A stretch of 32,354 nucleotides of DNA from Porphyromonadaceae bacterium (lineage in GTDB: Bacteria > Bacteroidota > Bacteroidia > Bacteroidales > UBA12481), in NCBI GenBank assembly GCA_007280905.1, contig QYQM01000157.1, positions 1-32,354 of the forward strand, given 5' to 3'. The notes beneath the pieces are model-generated. The model had not been told where the DNA came from and did not search any database. It worked only from the letters and a program-made list of their open reading frames with translations. Positions within the stretch are counted from its first letter, which is position 1, and each line of letters opens with the position of its first letter. This document shows positions 1 through 8,820 of the stretch, piece by piece. A program made the position numbers and the translations under genes.

Positions 1-31
1 GCCTTGAGCCTTGAGCCTTGAGCCTTGAGCC
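1..31. repeat. TTGAGCC heptamer tandem array (start cut by window edge)
   Basis: Four perfect consecutive copies of the 7-base unit TTGAGCC at 4-31, preceded by a partial copy at the window edge, so the full array may be longer. It ends about 20 bases before acpS. The same unit recurs at 8992-9019 inside a coding region and, reversed and degenerate, at 425-435 and 27623-27644. Confidence 0.9.
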
Positions 32-51
32 TTTATTTATATATTAGCCTC

Positions 52-426
52 ATGATATACGGCATCGGTACTGATATAATTGAAGTAGAGCGCATCCGCG
101 GGTTTATTTCCAAGGGCAAGGCGTTCAAGCAGCGGGTGTTCACTGAGCAGGAGATTACCTACAGTGATTCATTCCGGGATCCGGCCCCGTTTTATGCAGC
201 ACGATTCTCGGCCAAAGAAGCTTTTGTAAAAGCCTTAGGTACAGGCTTTACCAGCGGAATCGGGTTTAACCAGATCGAAGTGTACCACGTCGAGCTGGGT
301 AAACCCGAAATCCGTTTGACCGGCAAAGCCAAAGAAATAGCTGAACAAAAAGGAATTACCAAGATCTACGTGTCCATTTCACACGTGAAGGATTGGGCGA
401 ATGCGGTGGTGGTTCTGGAAACGTAA
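52..426 (+). CDS. acpS: Holo-[acyl-carrier-protein] synthase AcpS
   Basis: Transfers the 4'-phosphopantetheine arm of coenzyme A to a serine of acyl carrier protein, activating it for fatty-acid synthesis in the cytoplasm. The 124-residue product has the usual AcpS length. It starts with the family signature IYGIGTDIIEVERI, whose Asp is a Mg ligand in the family, and has the second signature RFSAKEAFVKALGTG near residues 60-75. The C-terminus VSISHVKDWANAVVV also fits. I chose the ATG at 52 because an upstream in-frame TTG at 25 lies inside the heptamer repeat and would add nine residues outside the family. It converges with nrdJ across a palindromic repeat. No clear promoter is visible in the short upstream region. 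Confidence 0.95.
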   Translation: MIYGIGTDIIEVERIRGFISKGKAFKQRVFTEQEITYSDSFRDPAPFYAARFSAKEAFVKALGTGFTSGIGFNQIEVYHVELGKPEIRLTGKAKEIAEQKGITKIYVSISHVKDWANAVVVLET

Positions 427-435
427 GGCTCAAGG
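425..435 (-). repeat. Reverse-oriented fragment of the TTGAGCC repeat
   Basis: On the minus strand this reads CCTTGAGCCTT, one and a half units of the heptamer found at 1-31. It starts on the acpS stop codon. It is short enough to be chance by itself, but its position next to another copy makes a remnant plausible. Confidence 0.45.
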
Positions 436-455
436 TGCCCTTGCAGAATGCTGCG

Positions 456-491
456 GTTAGCGACGGGGTCCCCGCCTTCGCGGGGATGACA
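456..491 (+). repeat. Palindromic REP-like repeat, copy A
   Basis: A 36-base unit beginning GTTAGCGACGGGG and ending GGGGATGACA. It has a perfect 7-bp stem (TCCCCGC at 469-475, GCGGGGA at 480-486) and a 4-base loop CTTC. Copies at 30214-30249 (same strand) and 8821-8856 (opposite strand) each differ from it at one position, in the loop. It lies between the convergent genes acpS and nrdJ, so it may also act as a bidirectional terminator; there is no U-tract. Confidence 0.9.
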
Positions 492-511
492 CTGCTATCG
501 AGGGAAGCGCG

Positions 512-3076
512 TTACCCGCACTTGCTGTGCCCGCACTTCGTGCAAATCAAACATCCCTCCTGATAAATCATCTCATCGCAGTCGCACTCCTCGCAATGCT
601 CCCCTTTTGAAGCCTTGGTGCCATTGGGAATAAACTGCTTCAGCGCACGGGCTACCCCGGCCTTCCAGGAGTTGATGTTCTCATTATCCAGACTGAGCGA
701 GGAAACCAGCGTAACTACATACGGAATCGGCATACCGTGACGTAATACCCCGGAGATCAGTTTGGCATAGTTCCAGAATTCTTTGTCAAACATATATGAC
801 AACCCGCCAACCGTGCAGGGATTGCCGTATTTATCAGTGTAATGGAAATCGTAACGGGCGGTGCCTTCGACAGTTTTTACCTTGATAATCTGACCATGAG
901 TGATTGATTTGGGAATCACCAGAGTATCTTCTTCGGCGCGGCCAGTGAAGATCTCGTAAGGCTGACCATTGAGCATACCAACAAATGCAAGCCAGTCCTC
1001 ATCCTCATTTTTAAAACGGAGCAGTTCGGCTTCCAGAACCGGTGGACGTTTGTGTCCCTCGTGCTTTTGAACTTGTTCCTCTTTTTTCTCCTTATTCTTG
1101 ATCAAAACGCCATCGCGGGAGCCTTCCCGGTAAACGGTAACCCCCTTGCAGCCACTTTCCCAGGCTGTCCGATACAAGTCGGCAACGGTGCTTTCGGCGA
1201 TGTCGTTCGGCAAATTAACCGTAACCGAAATGGAATGATCAACCCACTTCTGTACACCGCCCTGCATGCGCACTTTGGCTACCCAGTCGATATCTGCCGA
1301 GGTGGATTTATAATAAGGTGATTTTTTAACCAATTCGTCGATCTGCGACGCGGAGTAGTCTTTCATGTTGGAGGTATCGTATCCGCTGATCTTCAGCCAG
1401 TCCACGAACTTGTGATGGAACACATTGTACTCTTCCCATGAATCGCCCATCGCATCTACAAACGATACCTTGCACTTAGGATCATTGGGATTCACCTTGC
1501 GGCGACGACGGTATGCCGGAAGGAATACCGGCTCGATTCCGCTGGTGGTTTGCGACATCAGACTGGTGGAGCCGGTTGGTGCGATGGTGAGCAGAGCCAG
1601 ATTACGCCGGCCTGCAGCGGTCATCTCTTCGTATAATTTAGGATCGGCCTCCCTGATCCGGTTGATAAACGGATTATTCTTCTCACGCTGAGCATCATAC
1701 ATCGGGAAGGCACCACGCTCGCGGGCCATATCAACCGATGAACGATAAGCTTCAACAGCCAGGCATTTCTGTACTTCAACAGCAAAGTCGATAGCGATAT
1801 CGCTTCCGTAGGTCAGATTCAAGGCAGCCAACATATCTCCCTCAGCTGTTATTCCAATGCCTGTGCGCCTTCCCTGTTCGGTTTTCTTGCGGATATTCTC
1901 CCAGAGTTTTATTTCAACACGCTTCAATTCATAATCTTCGGGATCGTTATTGATTTTCCCGATAATGCCTTCAATCTTCTCGATCTCCAGATCGATAATA
2001 TCATCCATCATGCGCTGTGCATAATGAACATGCGTTTTAAACTTATCAAAATCAAACCGGGCGTCTGGCGTGAACGGTTTATCCACATAAGAGAATAAGT
2101 TGATAGCCAGTAACCGGCATGAATCATACGGACAGAGCGGAATCTCGCCGCACGGATTCGTTGAAACCGTTTGGAAGCCCAGATCGGCATAGCAATCCGG
2201 AATCGATTCACGAATAACCGTATCCCAGAACAAAACCCCTGGTTCGGCGGATTTCCAGGCATTGTGAATGATCTTTTCCCACAGTTTGCGGGCATCGATC
2301 TCCTTAACGTGAGTCGGTTTGTCGGAATTAATCGGAAATTGCTGCTTAAACTGGCCGTTGCTGATAACAGCTTGCATAAACTCATCGGTAATCTTTACGG
2401 AAATATTGGCCCCGGTGACTTTTCCGTTTTCCGTTTTTGCATCGATAAAATTTTCGGAATCAGGATGTTTGATCGAAATACTGAGCATCAAAGCCCCGCG
2501 GCGGCCATCCTGAGCAACTTCGCGGGTGGAATTGGAATAGCGTTCCATAAACGGAACCACCCCGGTCGATGTCAGCGCCGAGTTCATAACCGGACTCATC
2601 GTGGGACGGATATGGCTCAGATCGTGACCTACCCCGCCCCTGCGTTTCATCAGCTGTACCTGCTCCTGATCAATCTTCATGATACCGCCGTACGAATCGG
2701 CTGAACCTTCATTGCCGATCACAAAGCAGTTCGATAATGACGATTTCTGGAACGGATTACCGATACCGGTCATCGGTCCTCCCTGCGGTATGATATAGGT
2801 AAAATTCTTCAGGAGCTGATAGAGTTCCTCCTCCACCATCGGACTGGGATAGCGCTTTTCAATCCGGGCAATCTCACGTGCCATCCTCCGGTGCATATCA
2901 TCGGGGGATAATTCATAGATATGGCCAGCAGAGTCTTTCAGGGCATATTTATTGACCCAGACGGTGGCAGCAAGTTCGTCTCCTCCGAAATACCGGCGGG
3001 ATGCCTCAACCGCCTGTTCCAAACTATAAGTCTTGGGGCCTTTATCTGTTTTGACCGACATTTCTTCTATGTACAT
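512..3076 (-). CDS. nrdJ: Adenosylcobalamin-dependent (class II) ribonucleotide reductase
   Basis: Reduces ribonucleotides to deoxyribonucleotides using a cobalamin-generated thiyl radical, and works with or without oxygen. The 854-residue product has the catalytic NPCGE motif (C309, E311). A likely redox pair is C117 (in SLSNCF) and C320 (in SCRLL); the 11-residue spacing from C309 to C320 matches class II enzymes. Other family blocks are RRGALMLSISIKHPDSENF near 192-210 and APTGSTSLMSQTTSGIEP near 500. The C-terminus carries a cysteine-rich tail (CEECDCDE, then CLICTKCGHSKC) that looks like a zinc ribbon and may reload the active site. It is a single-gene unit on the minus strand. I see no cobalamin-riboswitch signature upstream. 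A second ATG lies five codons inside. Confidence 0.95.
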   Translation of the reverse strand: MYIEEMSVKTDKGPKTYSLEQAVEASRRYFGGDELAATVWVNKYALKDSAGHIYELSPDDMHRRMAREIARIEKRYPSPMVEEELYQLLKNFTYIIPQGGPMTGIGNPFQKSSLSNCFVIGNEGSADSYGGIMKIDQEQVQLMKRRGGVGHDLSHIRPTMSPVMNSALTSTGVVPFMERYSNSTREVAQDGRRGALMLSISIKHPDSENFIDAKTENGKVTGANISVKITDEFMQAVISNGQFKQQFPINSDKPTHVKEIDARKLWEKIIHNAWKSAEPGVLFWDTVIRESIPDCYADLGFQTVSTNPCGEIPLCPYDSCRLLAINLFSYVDKPFTPDARFDFDKFKTHVHYAQRMMDDIIDLEIEKIEGIIGKINNDPEDYELKRVEIKLWENIRKKTEQGRRTGIGITAEGDMLAALNLTYGSDIAIDFAVEVQKCLAVEAYRSSVDMARERGAFPMYDAQREKNNPFINRIREADPKLYEEMTAAGRRNLALLTIAPTGSTSLMSQTTSGIEPVFLPAYRRRRKVNPNDPKCKVSFVDAMGDSWEEYNVFHHKFVDWLKISGYDTSNMKDYSASQIDELVKKSPYYKSTSADIDWVAKVRMQGGVQKWVDHSISVTVNLPNDIAESTVADLYRTAWESGCKGVTVYREGSRDGVLIKNKEKKEEQVQKHEGHKRPPVLEAELLRFKNEDEDWLAFVGMLNGQPYEIFTGRAEEDTLVIPKSITHGQIIKVKTVEGTARYDFHYTDKYGNPCTVGGLSYMFDKEFWNYAKLISGVLRHGMPIPYVVTLVSSLSLDNENINSWKAGVARALKQFIPNGTKASKGEHCEECDCDEMIYQEGCLICTKCGHSKCG

Positions 3077-3149
3077 AACACTGATAACGTATGTTACTCA
3101 ATGGGTTAGCCAACGGGGTTTAATTTATAGAGGACTTTCGCCCTGTTAT

Positions 3150-3157
3150 CAAATTTA
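3150..3157 (-). promoter_or_regulatory. Candidate -7 promoter element for nrdJ
   Basis: The minus strand reads TAAATTTG, an exact match to the Bacteroidota -7 consensus TAnnTTTG. It would give a leader of about 65-70 bases before the nrdJ ATG at 3076. No well-spaced -33 TTTG was found, so this rests on the -7 match and position. Confidence 0.4.
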
Positions 3158-3243
3158 ACTCTGGGAAACAAACCAAAAAATCAATTTTATTAACAATTCG
3201 GAATCCGGTGTCTTAAGGCTTCTAATAACCAATGGTTTGTCCG

Positions 3244-3275
3244 GTTCATATCCATTTATGAACAGGGAGTGTTCA
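3244..3275. terminator. Overlapping inverted repeats at the 3' end of waaA
   Basis: GTTCATA (3244-3250) pairs with TATGAAC (3257-3263). TGAACA (3259-3264) pairs with TGTTCA (3270-3275), which includes the waaA stop codon. The two stems share bases, so only one can form at a time. There is no clear U-tract; a role in termination or mRNA end stability is inferred from position only. Confidence 0.35.
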
Positions 3276-4526
3276 CCATTTTCCCAATAAATATCTAATT
3301 ATTAGATCACTAGACCCCATCTGGCTTTTCATGTAACTGACTGCCAGATTCCCTGATTCCCAACGGAAATTCGAATCAGAGCATAGTATTTTTACCAATG
3401 ATGAGAAACTTTCAAGGTCGTTTACCGGGAATGCCGCCCCGATATCGATCAGGCTCTCTGCTTCCCTGAATTTGGTCCAGTTTGTACCGAAAATAACAGG
3501 TAGGCCGTGAGCAGCAGGCTCCAGAATATTGTGGATGCCCTTCCCAAAACCCCCGCCAACGAAGGCGAGATCGGCATAAGCGTAAAGAGAGGATAAGAGA
3601 CCGATAGAATCGATAAGAATTACACCGATTGTATTCAAGGCCTCCTGCCAGGGACCCTCTATACGGCTAAACCGGATAATCTCGCCCTCAAACAATTCCT
3701 CGATCTGTACCAGATGCTCCTCCGCAATATCATGCGGTGCTATCACCAGCCTCCACTCCTTTTTCAACTCCTTAAAATCCGGCGATTTCCAAAGTTTCGC
3801 CAGCATACTCTCCTCCACCGGCCAGGTACTCCCTCCAATTATCACCCGTCTTCTCGTCTTCTTGTCTTCTTGTTTTCCAGTCTTCTTGTCTTCTGTCATG
3901 ACCGCATCAACGCGTGTATCACCCGCAACAACCACTTGTTCAAAATGAAATTTCTTCAGTAATAGGGAAGAAGCCTCGTCCTGTACAAAAATCCATGTGA
4001 AAACCTTAAGTTGCCGGCAGAAAACCCGTCCCCATTTTTTAAATAGATACTGGTCCGGGCGGAATCGTGCAGAAATCAGGTAGGATGGGATATTCCGCCG
4101 ATACAAAACCTGTAATAAATTGGGCCAGAAATCATATTTTACCAGAATGAAAAGATCGGGTTGGAGCTGATCGATGAGCAGGTTCATCTTTTTCCGTGTA
4201 TCCAGGGGAAGGTAAAAAACCAGATCGGCCAGCGGATAATTTTTTCGGATATTAAATCCGGACGGGCTGTAAAAGCTCAACAGAAGTTTGTCGTCAGGAA
4301 AATTGGCTTTCCAGCGCTCTAGTATCGGTCTTCCCTGCTCAAACTCGCCCAGTGAAGAAACATGCATCCACAAGGTGCGGCGTTTCTTATCCCCTTTCCA
4401 TTGAGAAATCTGTAATTGGTTCGCTCTCCGGCCGGAGAGCCATTGACTGGCTTTCCGGGAGAAGGGTGAAGCCAGCAGAATGATCAGGTAATACATCCTG
4501 ATCCCGATCTGATAAATCAGGAACAC
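3273..4526 (-). CDS. waaA: 3-deoxy-D-manno-octulosonic acid (Kdo) transferase
   Basis: Adds Kdo from CMP-Kdo to lipid IVA in lipopolysaccharide assembly, at the inner face of the cytoplasmic membrane. The 417-residue product has a hydrophobic N-terminal anchor (about residues 8-22). It carries the GT30 N-terminal motif SSLGEFEQGRP (E61 is the expected catalytic base), the block LVKYDFWPNLL, and the CMP-binding C-terminal half with GTNWTKFREAESLI. Between the two halves, about residues 215-230, an in-frame octamer repeat encodes a charged stretch rich in E, D, K and R that ordinary WaaA proteins do not need. The gene lies 6 bases downstream of a probable outer-membrane protein gene and is probably co-transcribed with it. 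Confidence 0.93.
   Translation of the reverse strand: MFLIYQIGIRMYYLIILLASPFSRKASQWLSGRRANQLQISQWKGDKKRRTLWMHVSSLGEFEQGRPILERWKANFPDDKLLLSFYSPSGFNIRKNYPLADLVFYLPLDTRKKMNLLIDQLQPDLFILVKYDFWPNLLQVLYRRNIPSYLISARFRPDQYLFKKWGRVFCRQLKVFTWIFVQDEASSLLLKKFHFEQVVVAGDTRVDAVMTEDKKTGKQEDKKTRRRVIIGGSTWPVEESMLAKLWKSPDFKELKKEWRLVIAPHDIAEEHLVQIEELFEGEIIRFSRIEGPWQEALNTIGVILIDSIGLLSSLYAYADLAFVGGGFGKGIHNILEPAAHGLPVIFGTNWTKFREAESLIDIGAAFPVNDLESFSSLVKILCSDSNFRWESGNLAVSYMKSQMGSSDLIIRYLLGKW
3848..3895. repeat. In-frame octamer array inside waaA (6 x 8 bp)
   Basis: Six consecutive 8-base units on the plus strand: GTCTTCTC, GTCTTCTT, GTCTTCTT, GTTTTCCA, GTCTTCTT, GTCTTCTG. Total length is 48 bases, a multiple of three, so the waaA frame is preserved. 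It encodes a highly charged linker with the motif EDKKT twice. Confidence 0.85.
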
Positions 4527-4532
4527 GTTATG

Positions 4533-5282
4533 CTAAAAATAAGTATAGGTTCCGGTGGTTTTTTTACCAACCGGGAATAGCCATCCCAAACGAATCCCGA
4601 AAAGAAAATCGTGACGGAGCTTATTTTCGGGTCCATGCAGATTATACAGCCAGTCGCGCCGGCCCATCGTCCAGGCCTGATGAAACTCAAATCCGGCATA
4701 AAAGTTGACCGGTTGTTCATTATCCAGATGCAGGTAGCCGATAAACTGATTCAGCGCGAATCCATTAGTCAGATAGTCCAGCATTTTCACATAATCATCC
4801 ATGATAACCGGAATGCTGTTCTCCTCCAGGCGAAAAAAGGTTTTGTATTGCAGCAATCCGGCCGATGCTGTGATCACCAAACCGGAATTCGGGTTCGGTC
4901 CGATCACCGGGAAAAGTCTTCCAACTCTTAGCCCTCCATAAAACCCTCTTTCACTGATAGTTGGAAACATTTGCTCACCATAGTTGGTAATCAGGTAGCC
5001 ATCCTTGTCCCTCAAACCGTTGAGAATGCTGTCCTCTTTGAATTTATTTCCGAAAATGAAGGTGAAATCTGCCGCCAGCAACCAATTGGAGCTGGTTTTA
5101 AACCAATAGGAGCCACCCACGCCCATATTAAATCCATACCGCGATGCAATATCGCCGGTCGGCCAATGGCTGCTCACATGAAAGGAAAACATATGCAAAT
5201 TCAGCGTGGTATCTTTAATGCTCTGGGCAGGAAGAAGAAGTGGAAAGAACAGAAAAGCAAGGGCAAGGATTTTCTTTGCCAT
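4533..5282 (-). CDS. Probable outer-membrane beta-barrel protein
   Basis: The 249-residue product starts with a signal peptide (MAKKILALAFLFFPLLLPAQ, likely cleaved after PAQ). The rest shows alternating hydrophobic/aromatic stretches and ends in an aromatic residue (TYTYF), as outer-membrane barrels do. Phrases such as GFNMGVGGSYWFKT and RHDFLFGIRLGWLFPVG look like barrel strands. I do not recognise a named family. It is the first gene of a likely two-gene unit with waaA (6-base gap), which ties it to the cell envelope but does not define its role. A TATATTTA box at 5306-5313 on the minus strand is one base off the -7 consensus. Confidence 0.8.
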   Translation of the reverse strand: MAKKILALAFLFFPLLLPAQSIKDTTLNLHMFSFHVSSHWPTGDIASRYGFNMGVGGSYWFKTSSNWLLAADFTFIFGNKFKEDSILNGLRDKDGYLITNYGEQMFPTISERGFYGGLRVGRLFPVIGPNPNSGLVITASAGLLQYKTFFRLEENSIPVIMDDYVKMLDYLTNGFALNQFIGYLHLDNEQPVNFYAGFEFHQAWTMGRRDWLYNLHGPENKLRHDFLFGIRLGWLFPVGKKTTGTYTYF

Positions 5283-5408
5283 GATGATTATATTATTTCA
5301 GCCGATAAATATACGCAATCGCTGTTTAACATTTTTTAACCACCGCGCACAATACCATCTTTCGAAGAATTGTACCTTGCATCCTTAAACCTAAACAACG
5401 TTTACGAT

Positions 5409-8400
5409 ATGATTAAATTATCATCCGTGTTAAAAGACCTGATGACCGTGATCATGCTTGGCCTGATGTTCGGTTTTGTTCAGGCTGCTGACAAGAAAAC
5501 CGCAAAGGAAGAGCCCAAGAAAGATTCGGTTTCTTCCTCAACCTTTAGTGCACTGAAATTCCGCAGTATAGGACCGGCCTTTACCGCGGGCCGTGTGGCT
5601 GATATTGCCGTAAATCCCAAAAATTTCAGTGAATATTATATCGGAGTTGCGGCAGGCGGTGTTTGGAAAACCACCAATAACGGTACCACCTGGCAACCGG
5701 TTTTCGAAAAATATGGTTCCTGGTCGGTTGGGCCGGTTGTTATTGATCCCAATAATCCCAACGTGGTATGGGTTGGCTCCGGCGAATACAACTCCCAGCG
5801 GGCCATCGGCTATGGTGACGGCGTCTATAAATCCACCGATGGCGGAGGCTCCTTCAAAAACATGGGCCTCGGCAAATCGGAACACATCGGCCGTATCCGA
5901 ATCGATCCGAGAAATTCCGATGTAGTTTATGTTGCCTGCCAGGGTCCGTTGTGGGGGCCGGGTGGCGACCGTGGCTTGTTTAAAACCACGGATGGTGGCC
6001 TTACCTGGAATAAAATTCTGGATATCAGCGAAAACACCGGTGTATCCGATATCGAAATGGATCCCGGAAATCCGGATATTATCTATGTTTCAGCTTACCA
6101 GCGCCGCCGTCATGTATGGACACTGGTCGACGGAGGTCCCGAATCGGCTGTTTACAAAACCAGCGATGCCGGTAAAACCTTCAAAAAGATCAATGATGGT
6201 CTGCCGGGTGGCGATATCGGCCGTATCGGATTGGCTATCTCACCGGTAAACCCTGATGTGGTTTATGCAATCGTGGAAGCTGCCGAAGGTTCAGGTGGAA
6301 TTTTCAGAACCACCAATTGCGGAGTGAGCTGGCAGAAAATGAGCAACCATGAATCCGGCTCAGCACAATATTACAGCCGCATTTACTGCGACCTGTGGGA
6401 TGTCGATCGCGTTTACTCCATGGAAACCGTTGCACAGGTAACCAATGACGGCGGAACCACCTGGAGCGCTCTTGGTGAAGATGGTAAACACGTGGATAAC
6501 CACTGTTTCTGGATGGATCCCCGCGACCGGAAACATTACATTATCGGTTGTGATGGCGGGATGTATGAAAGCTTCGACCGCGCCCAAACCTGGCAGTTCA
6601 AACCTAACCTGCCTGTGACACAGTTCTATCGCGTTGCCATCGACAATGATCTTCCGTTCTATAATGTGTATGGCGGGACCCAGGATAATAATTCGTTTGG
6701 CGGACCGTCGCGTGTGTTCCGTAATATCGGGGCCGTGAACGACGATTGGTGGGTAACCTGTGGCGGCGATGGTTTCTTTCAGCAGGTTGATCCAACAAAC
6801 CCGGATATCGTTTACTCGGAATCGCAGTTCGGCGGACTCGTTCGCTACGACCGCAAAAGCGGTGAAGCCGTCGGGATTCAGCCGCAGGAACCGCTCGGCG
6901 AAGCCTATCGCTGGAATTGGAACACACCGATCCTGATATCAAAATTCGATCATAAAACACTCTATTTTGCAGCCAATAAGCTCTTTAAATCTTCCAATTA
7001 CGGCAACAAATGGACAGTAATCTCACCTGATCTTTCCCGCCAGATGGACCGGAACAAACTTCCTGTAATGGGCGTTGTTCAGAATATCGATGCTGTTTCA
7101 AAAAACAATTCAACATCTGTTTGGGGAAACACCGTGGCACTGGCCGAATCGCCACTGAAACAGGGAACCCTCTTTGTTGGAACCGATGACGGATTAATCC
7201 AGATTACAACCGATGACGGTAAAAACTGGACTAAAATTGAATCCGTTCCTGGAGTTCCTGATATGACCTACGTAAGCTGCATCCTGGCTGATAAATACGA
7301 TCCGAACACGCTGTATGTCAGTTTTAATAACCTTAAACGGGCCGATTTCAAACCGTACCTCTTAAAAAGTACCGACCTCGGCAAAACCTGGAAATCTATA
7401 GCCGCCAACCTGCCGGAAAACGGTATGGTTCATTCGATTCAGCAGGATCCGGTTAAAAAGGAGATCCTTTTCCTGGGTACTGAATTTGGTTTCTGGGTTT
7501 CGATCAACGGCGGTGAAAAATGGATCCAGATGAAATCGGGCTTACCTACCATCGCTATTTATGATGTTGCCATTCAGGAACGCGAAAACGACCTGGTTCT
7601 AGCCAGCTTTGGACGGGGTTTCTTTATTCTTGATGATTATACCCCGCTGAGGAACTTCGTCCCTGCAGATCTCGACAAGGATGCCCACATCTATCCGATC
7701 AAGGAAGGCATTATGTTCAGCCAGACCGGTGGAAAATATGGTCAGGGCTCCAGCTATTTCAGCGCTCCCAACCCGGCTTACGGCGTAACCTTCACTTACT
7801 TTATTAAGGATCAGATGAAAACCCTGAAACAAATCCGCAAGGAAGCCCAGACAAAAGCCCGCAAAGATGGCACTAACCCTCCGTATCCAACCTATGCCGA
7901 TCTTCGTGCTGAAGAAGAAGAGCAGGCCCCGTTCCTGTTTTTTACCATTAAAGATGCTAACGGCAAGGTGGTTAAAATTATCAAAAACAGCCAGTCGACC
8001 GGTTTGTCCAGAATTACCTGGGATTATGATCAGGAAATTCAGGGCATCCCGAGCCTGAAAGGCACACAGGCCAATCCGATGGGAACCGCACCGGCACCAG
8101 CCTTGGCACTTCCCGGAAAATATACCGTCGAGCTGGCCCGCAACGTGGGCGGTGTGGTCACCCAACTGGCCGGACCGGAACCTTTCTCCGTCAGGCTGAT
8201 CAACAATTTCACCTTTCCAGCCAAAGATCGTGCTTCAGTCATCGTCTTTATCGAAAAGGCCAGCAAACTGGGCAACACTGTGAATGCAACAATGTCAGAA
8301 ATGGAGACGCTTTCAACGGCCGTTCAGTATGGTAAACAACTGATATTCACCTACGGCGGACCTGATGACCTGATGAAGGAACTGAAATCGATTGAAACAC

Positions 8401-8684
8401 AGCTGAAAGATCTGGGTATCCGTTTCAACGGCAACCCGATCATCAGCCGTTTGCAGGATGCCGCCGAACCCGGATTGGCTCAGCGTATCGGCGGTGCACG
8501 CTATATTAGTGCAAATCAGGATGTTCCGGAAAGCGCTGTGGAACAATATGATATCGTTGCCGGCGAAATGGTTAAAATACTCCCGCAGATTCAGCAGATC
8601 AAACAATCGGTCGACCAACTCAAAAAAGAATTCGACAAACTGGGATATCCGTGGACTCCGGGCAGGGAAATACCCAAGTGGTAG
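5409..8684 (+). CDS. Secreted VPS10/sortilin-like BNR-repeat protein
   Basis: A 1091-residue exported protein. I chose the ATG at 5409 because it starts a clean signal peptide (MIKLSSVLKDL, then a hydrophobic stretch ending FGFVQA); an in-frame upstream ATG at 5370 would bury that signal. Residues about 40-780 carry ten or more Asp-box (BNR) motifs of form S/T-x-D/N-x-G-x-x-W/F, for example WKTTNNGTTW, FKTTDGGLTW, LKSTDLGKTW and VSINGGEKWI, which predict beta-propellers. The C-terminal 300 residues have a Lys-rich helical part and a beta-rich part. Such proteins are often labelled glycosyl hydrolase or sortilin-like, but I see no proof of an enzyme activity. No obvious T9SS C-terminal sorting domain is present. 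A large outer-membrane protein gene follows. Confidence 0.85.
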   Translation: MIKLSSVLKDLMTVIMLGLMFGFVQAADKKTAKEEPKKDSVSSSTFSALKFRSIGPAFTAGRVADIAVNPKNFSEYYIGVAAGGVWKTTNNGTTWQPVFEKYGSWSVGPVVIDPNNPNVVWVGSGEYNSQRAIGYGDGVYKSTDGGGSFKNMGLGKSEHIGRIRIDPRNSDVVYVACQGPLWGPGGDRGLFKTTDGGLTWNKILDISENTGVSDIEMDPGNPDIIYVSAYQRRRHVWTLVDGGPESAVYKTSDAGKTFKKINDGLPGGDIGRIGLAISPVNPDVVYAIVEAAEGSGGIFRTTNCGVSWQKMSNHESGSAQYYSRIYCDLWDVDRVYSMETVAQVTNDGGTTWSALGEDGKHVDNHCFWMDPRDRKHYIIGCDGGMYESFDRAQTWQFKPNLPVTQFYRVAIDNDLPFYNVYGGTQDNNSFGGPSRVFRNIGAVNDDWWVTCGGDGFFQQVDPTNPDIVYSESQFGGLVRYDRKSGEAVGIQPQEPLGEAYRWNWNTPILISKFDHKTLYFAANKLFKSSNYGNKWTVISPDLSRQMDRNKLPVMGVVQNIDAVSKNNSTSVWGNTVALAESPLKQGTLFVGTDDGLIQITTDDGKNWTKIESVPGVPDMTYVSCILADKYDPNTLYVSFNNLKRADFKPYLLKSTDLGKTWKSIAANLPENGMVHSIQQDPVKKEILFLGTEFGFWVSINGGEKWIQMKSGLPTIAIYDVAIQERENDLVLASFGRGFFILDDYTPLRNFVPADLDKDAHIYPIKEGIMFSQTGGKYGQGSSYFSAPNPAYGVTFTYFIKDQMKTLKQIRKEAQTKARKDGTNPPYPTYADLRAEEEEQAPFLFFTIKDANGKVVKIIKNSQSTGLSRITWDYDQEIQGIPSLKGTQANPMGTAPAPALALPGKYTVELARNVGGVVTQLAGPEPFSVRLINNFTFPAKDRASVIVFIEKASKLGNTVNATMSEMETLSTAVQYGKQLIFTYGGPDDLMKELKSIETQLKDLGIRFNGNPIISRLQDAAEPGLAQRIGGARYISANQDVPESAVEQYDIVAGEMVKILPQIQQIKQSVDQLKKEFDKLGYPWTPGREIPKW

Positions 8685-8740
8685 CCCACACACACCCACA
8701 TTCACACCCACCACACTCATTTCTTTCCACACTGGGAACT

Positions 8741-8794
8741 TGTCATCCCCGCACAGGCGGGGACCCCGTTGCCAAACACGAACGTCCTTGGGAG
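8741..8794 (-). repeat. Palindromic REP-like repeat, copy B
   Basis: Opposite-strand copy of the family with the same 7-bp stem (8746-8752 with 8757-8763) and loop ACAG. It is the most diverged copy outside the stem. Copies B and C are 54 bases long, match at about 48 positions and start exactly 80 bases apart, so they look like a tandem duplication. It begins 57 bases after the end of the VPS10-like gene. Confidence 0.85.
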
Positions 8795-8820
8795 CCTTCA
8801 CCACCTTTCCCTCGGAGAGG

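Noticed and set aside
3077-3272. Cobalamin riboswitch upstream of the B12-dependent nrdJ
   Set aside because: I found no conserved B12-box-like sequence or matching arrangement of stems. A -7 box with a leader of about 70 bases leaves too little room for a riboswitch of this class.
7599-8165. Long antisense frame (188 codons) inside the VPS10-like gene
   Set aside because: It lies opposite a gene with strong repeat motifs and has no recognisable domain; it is a shadow of the coding strand.
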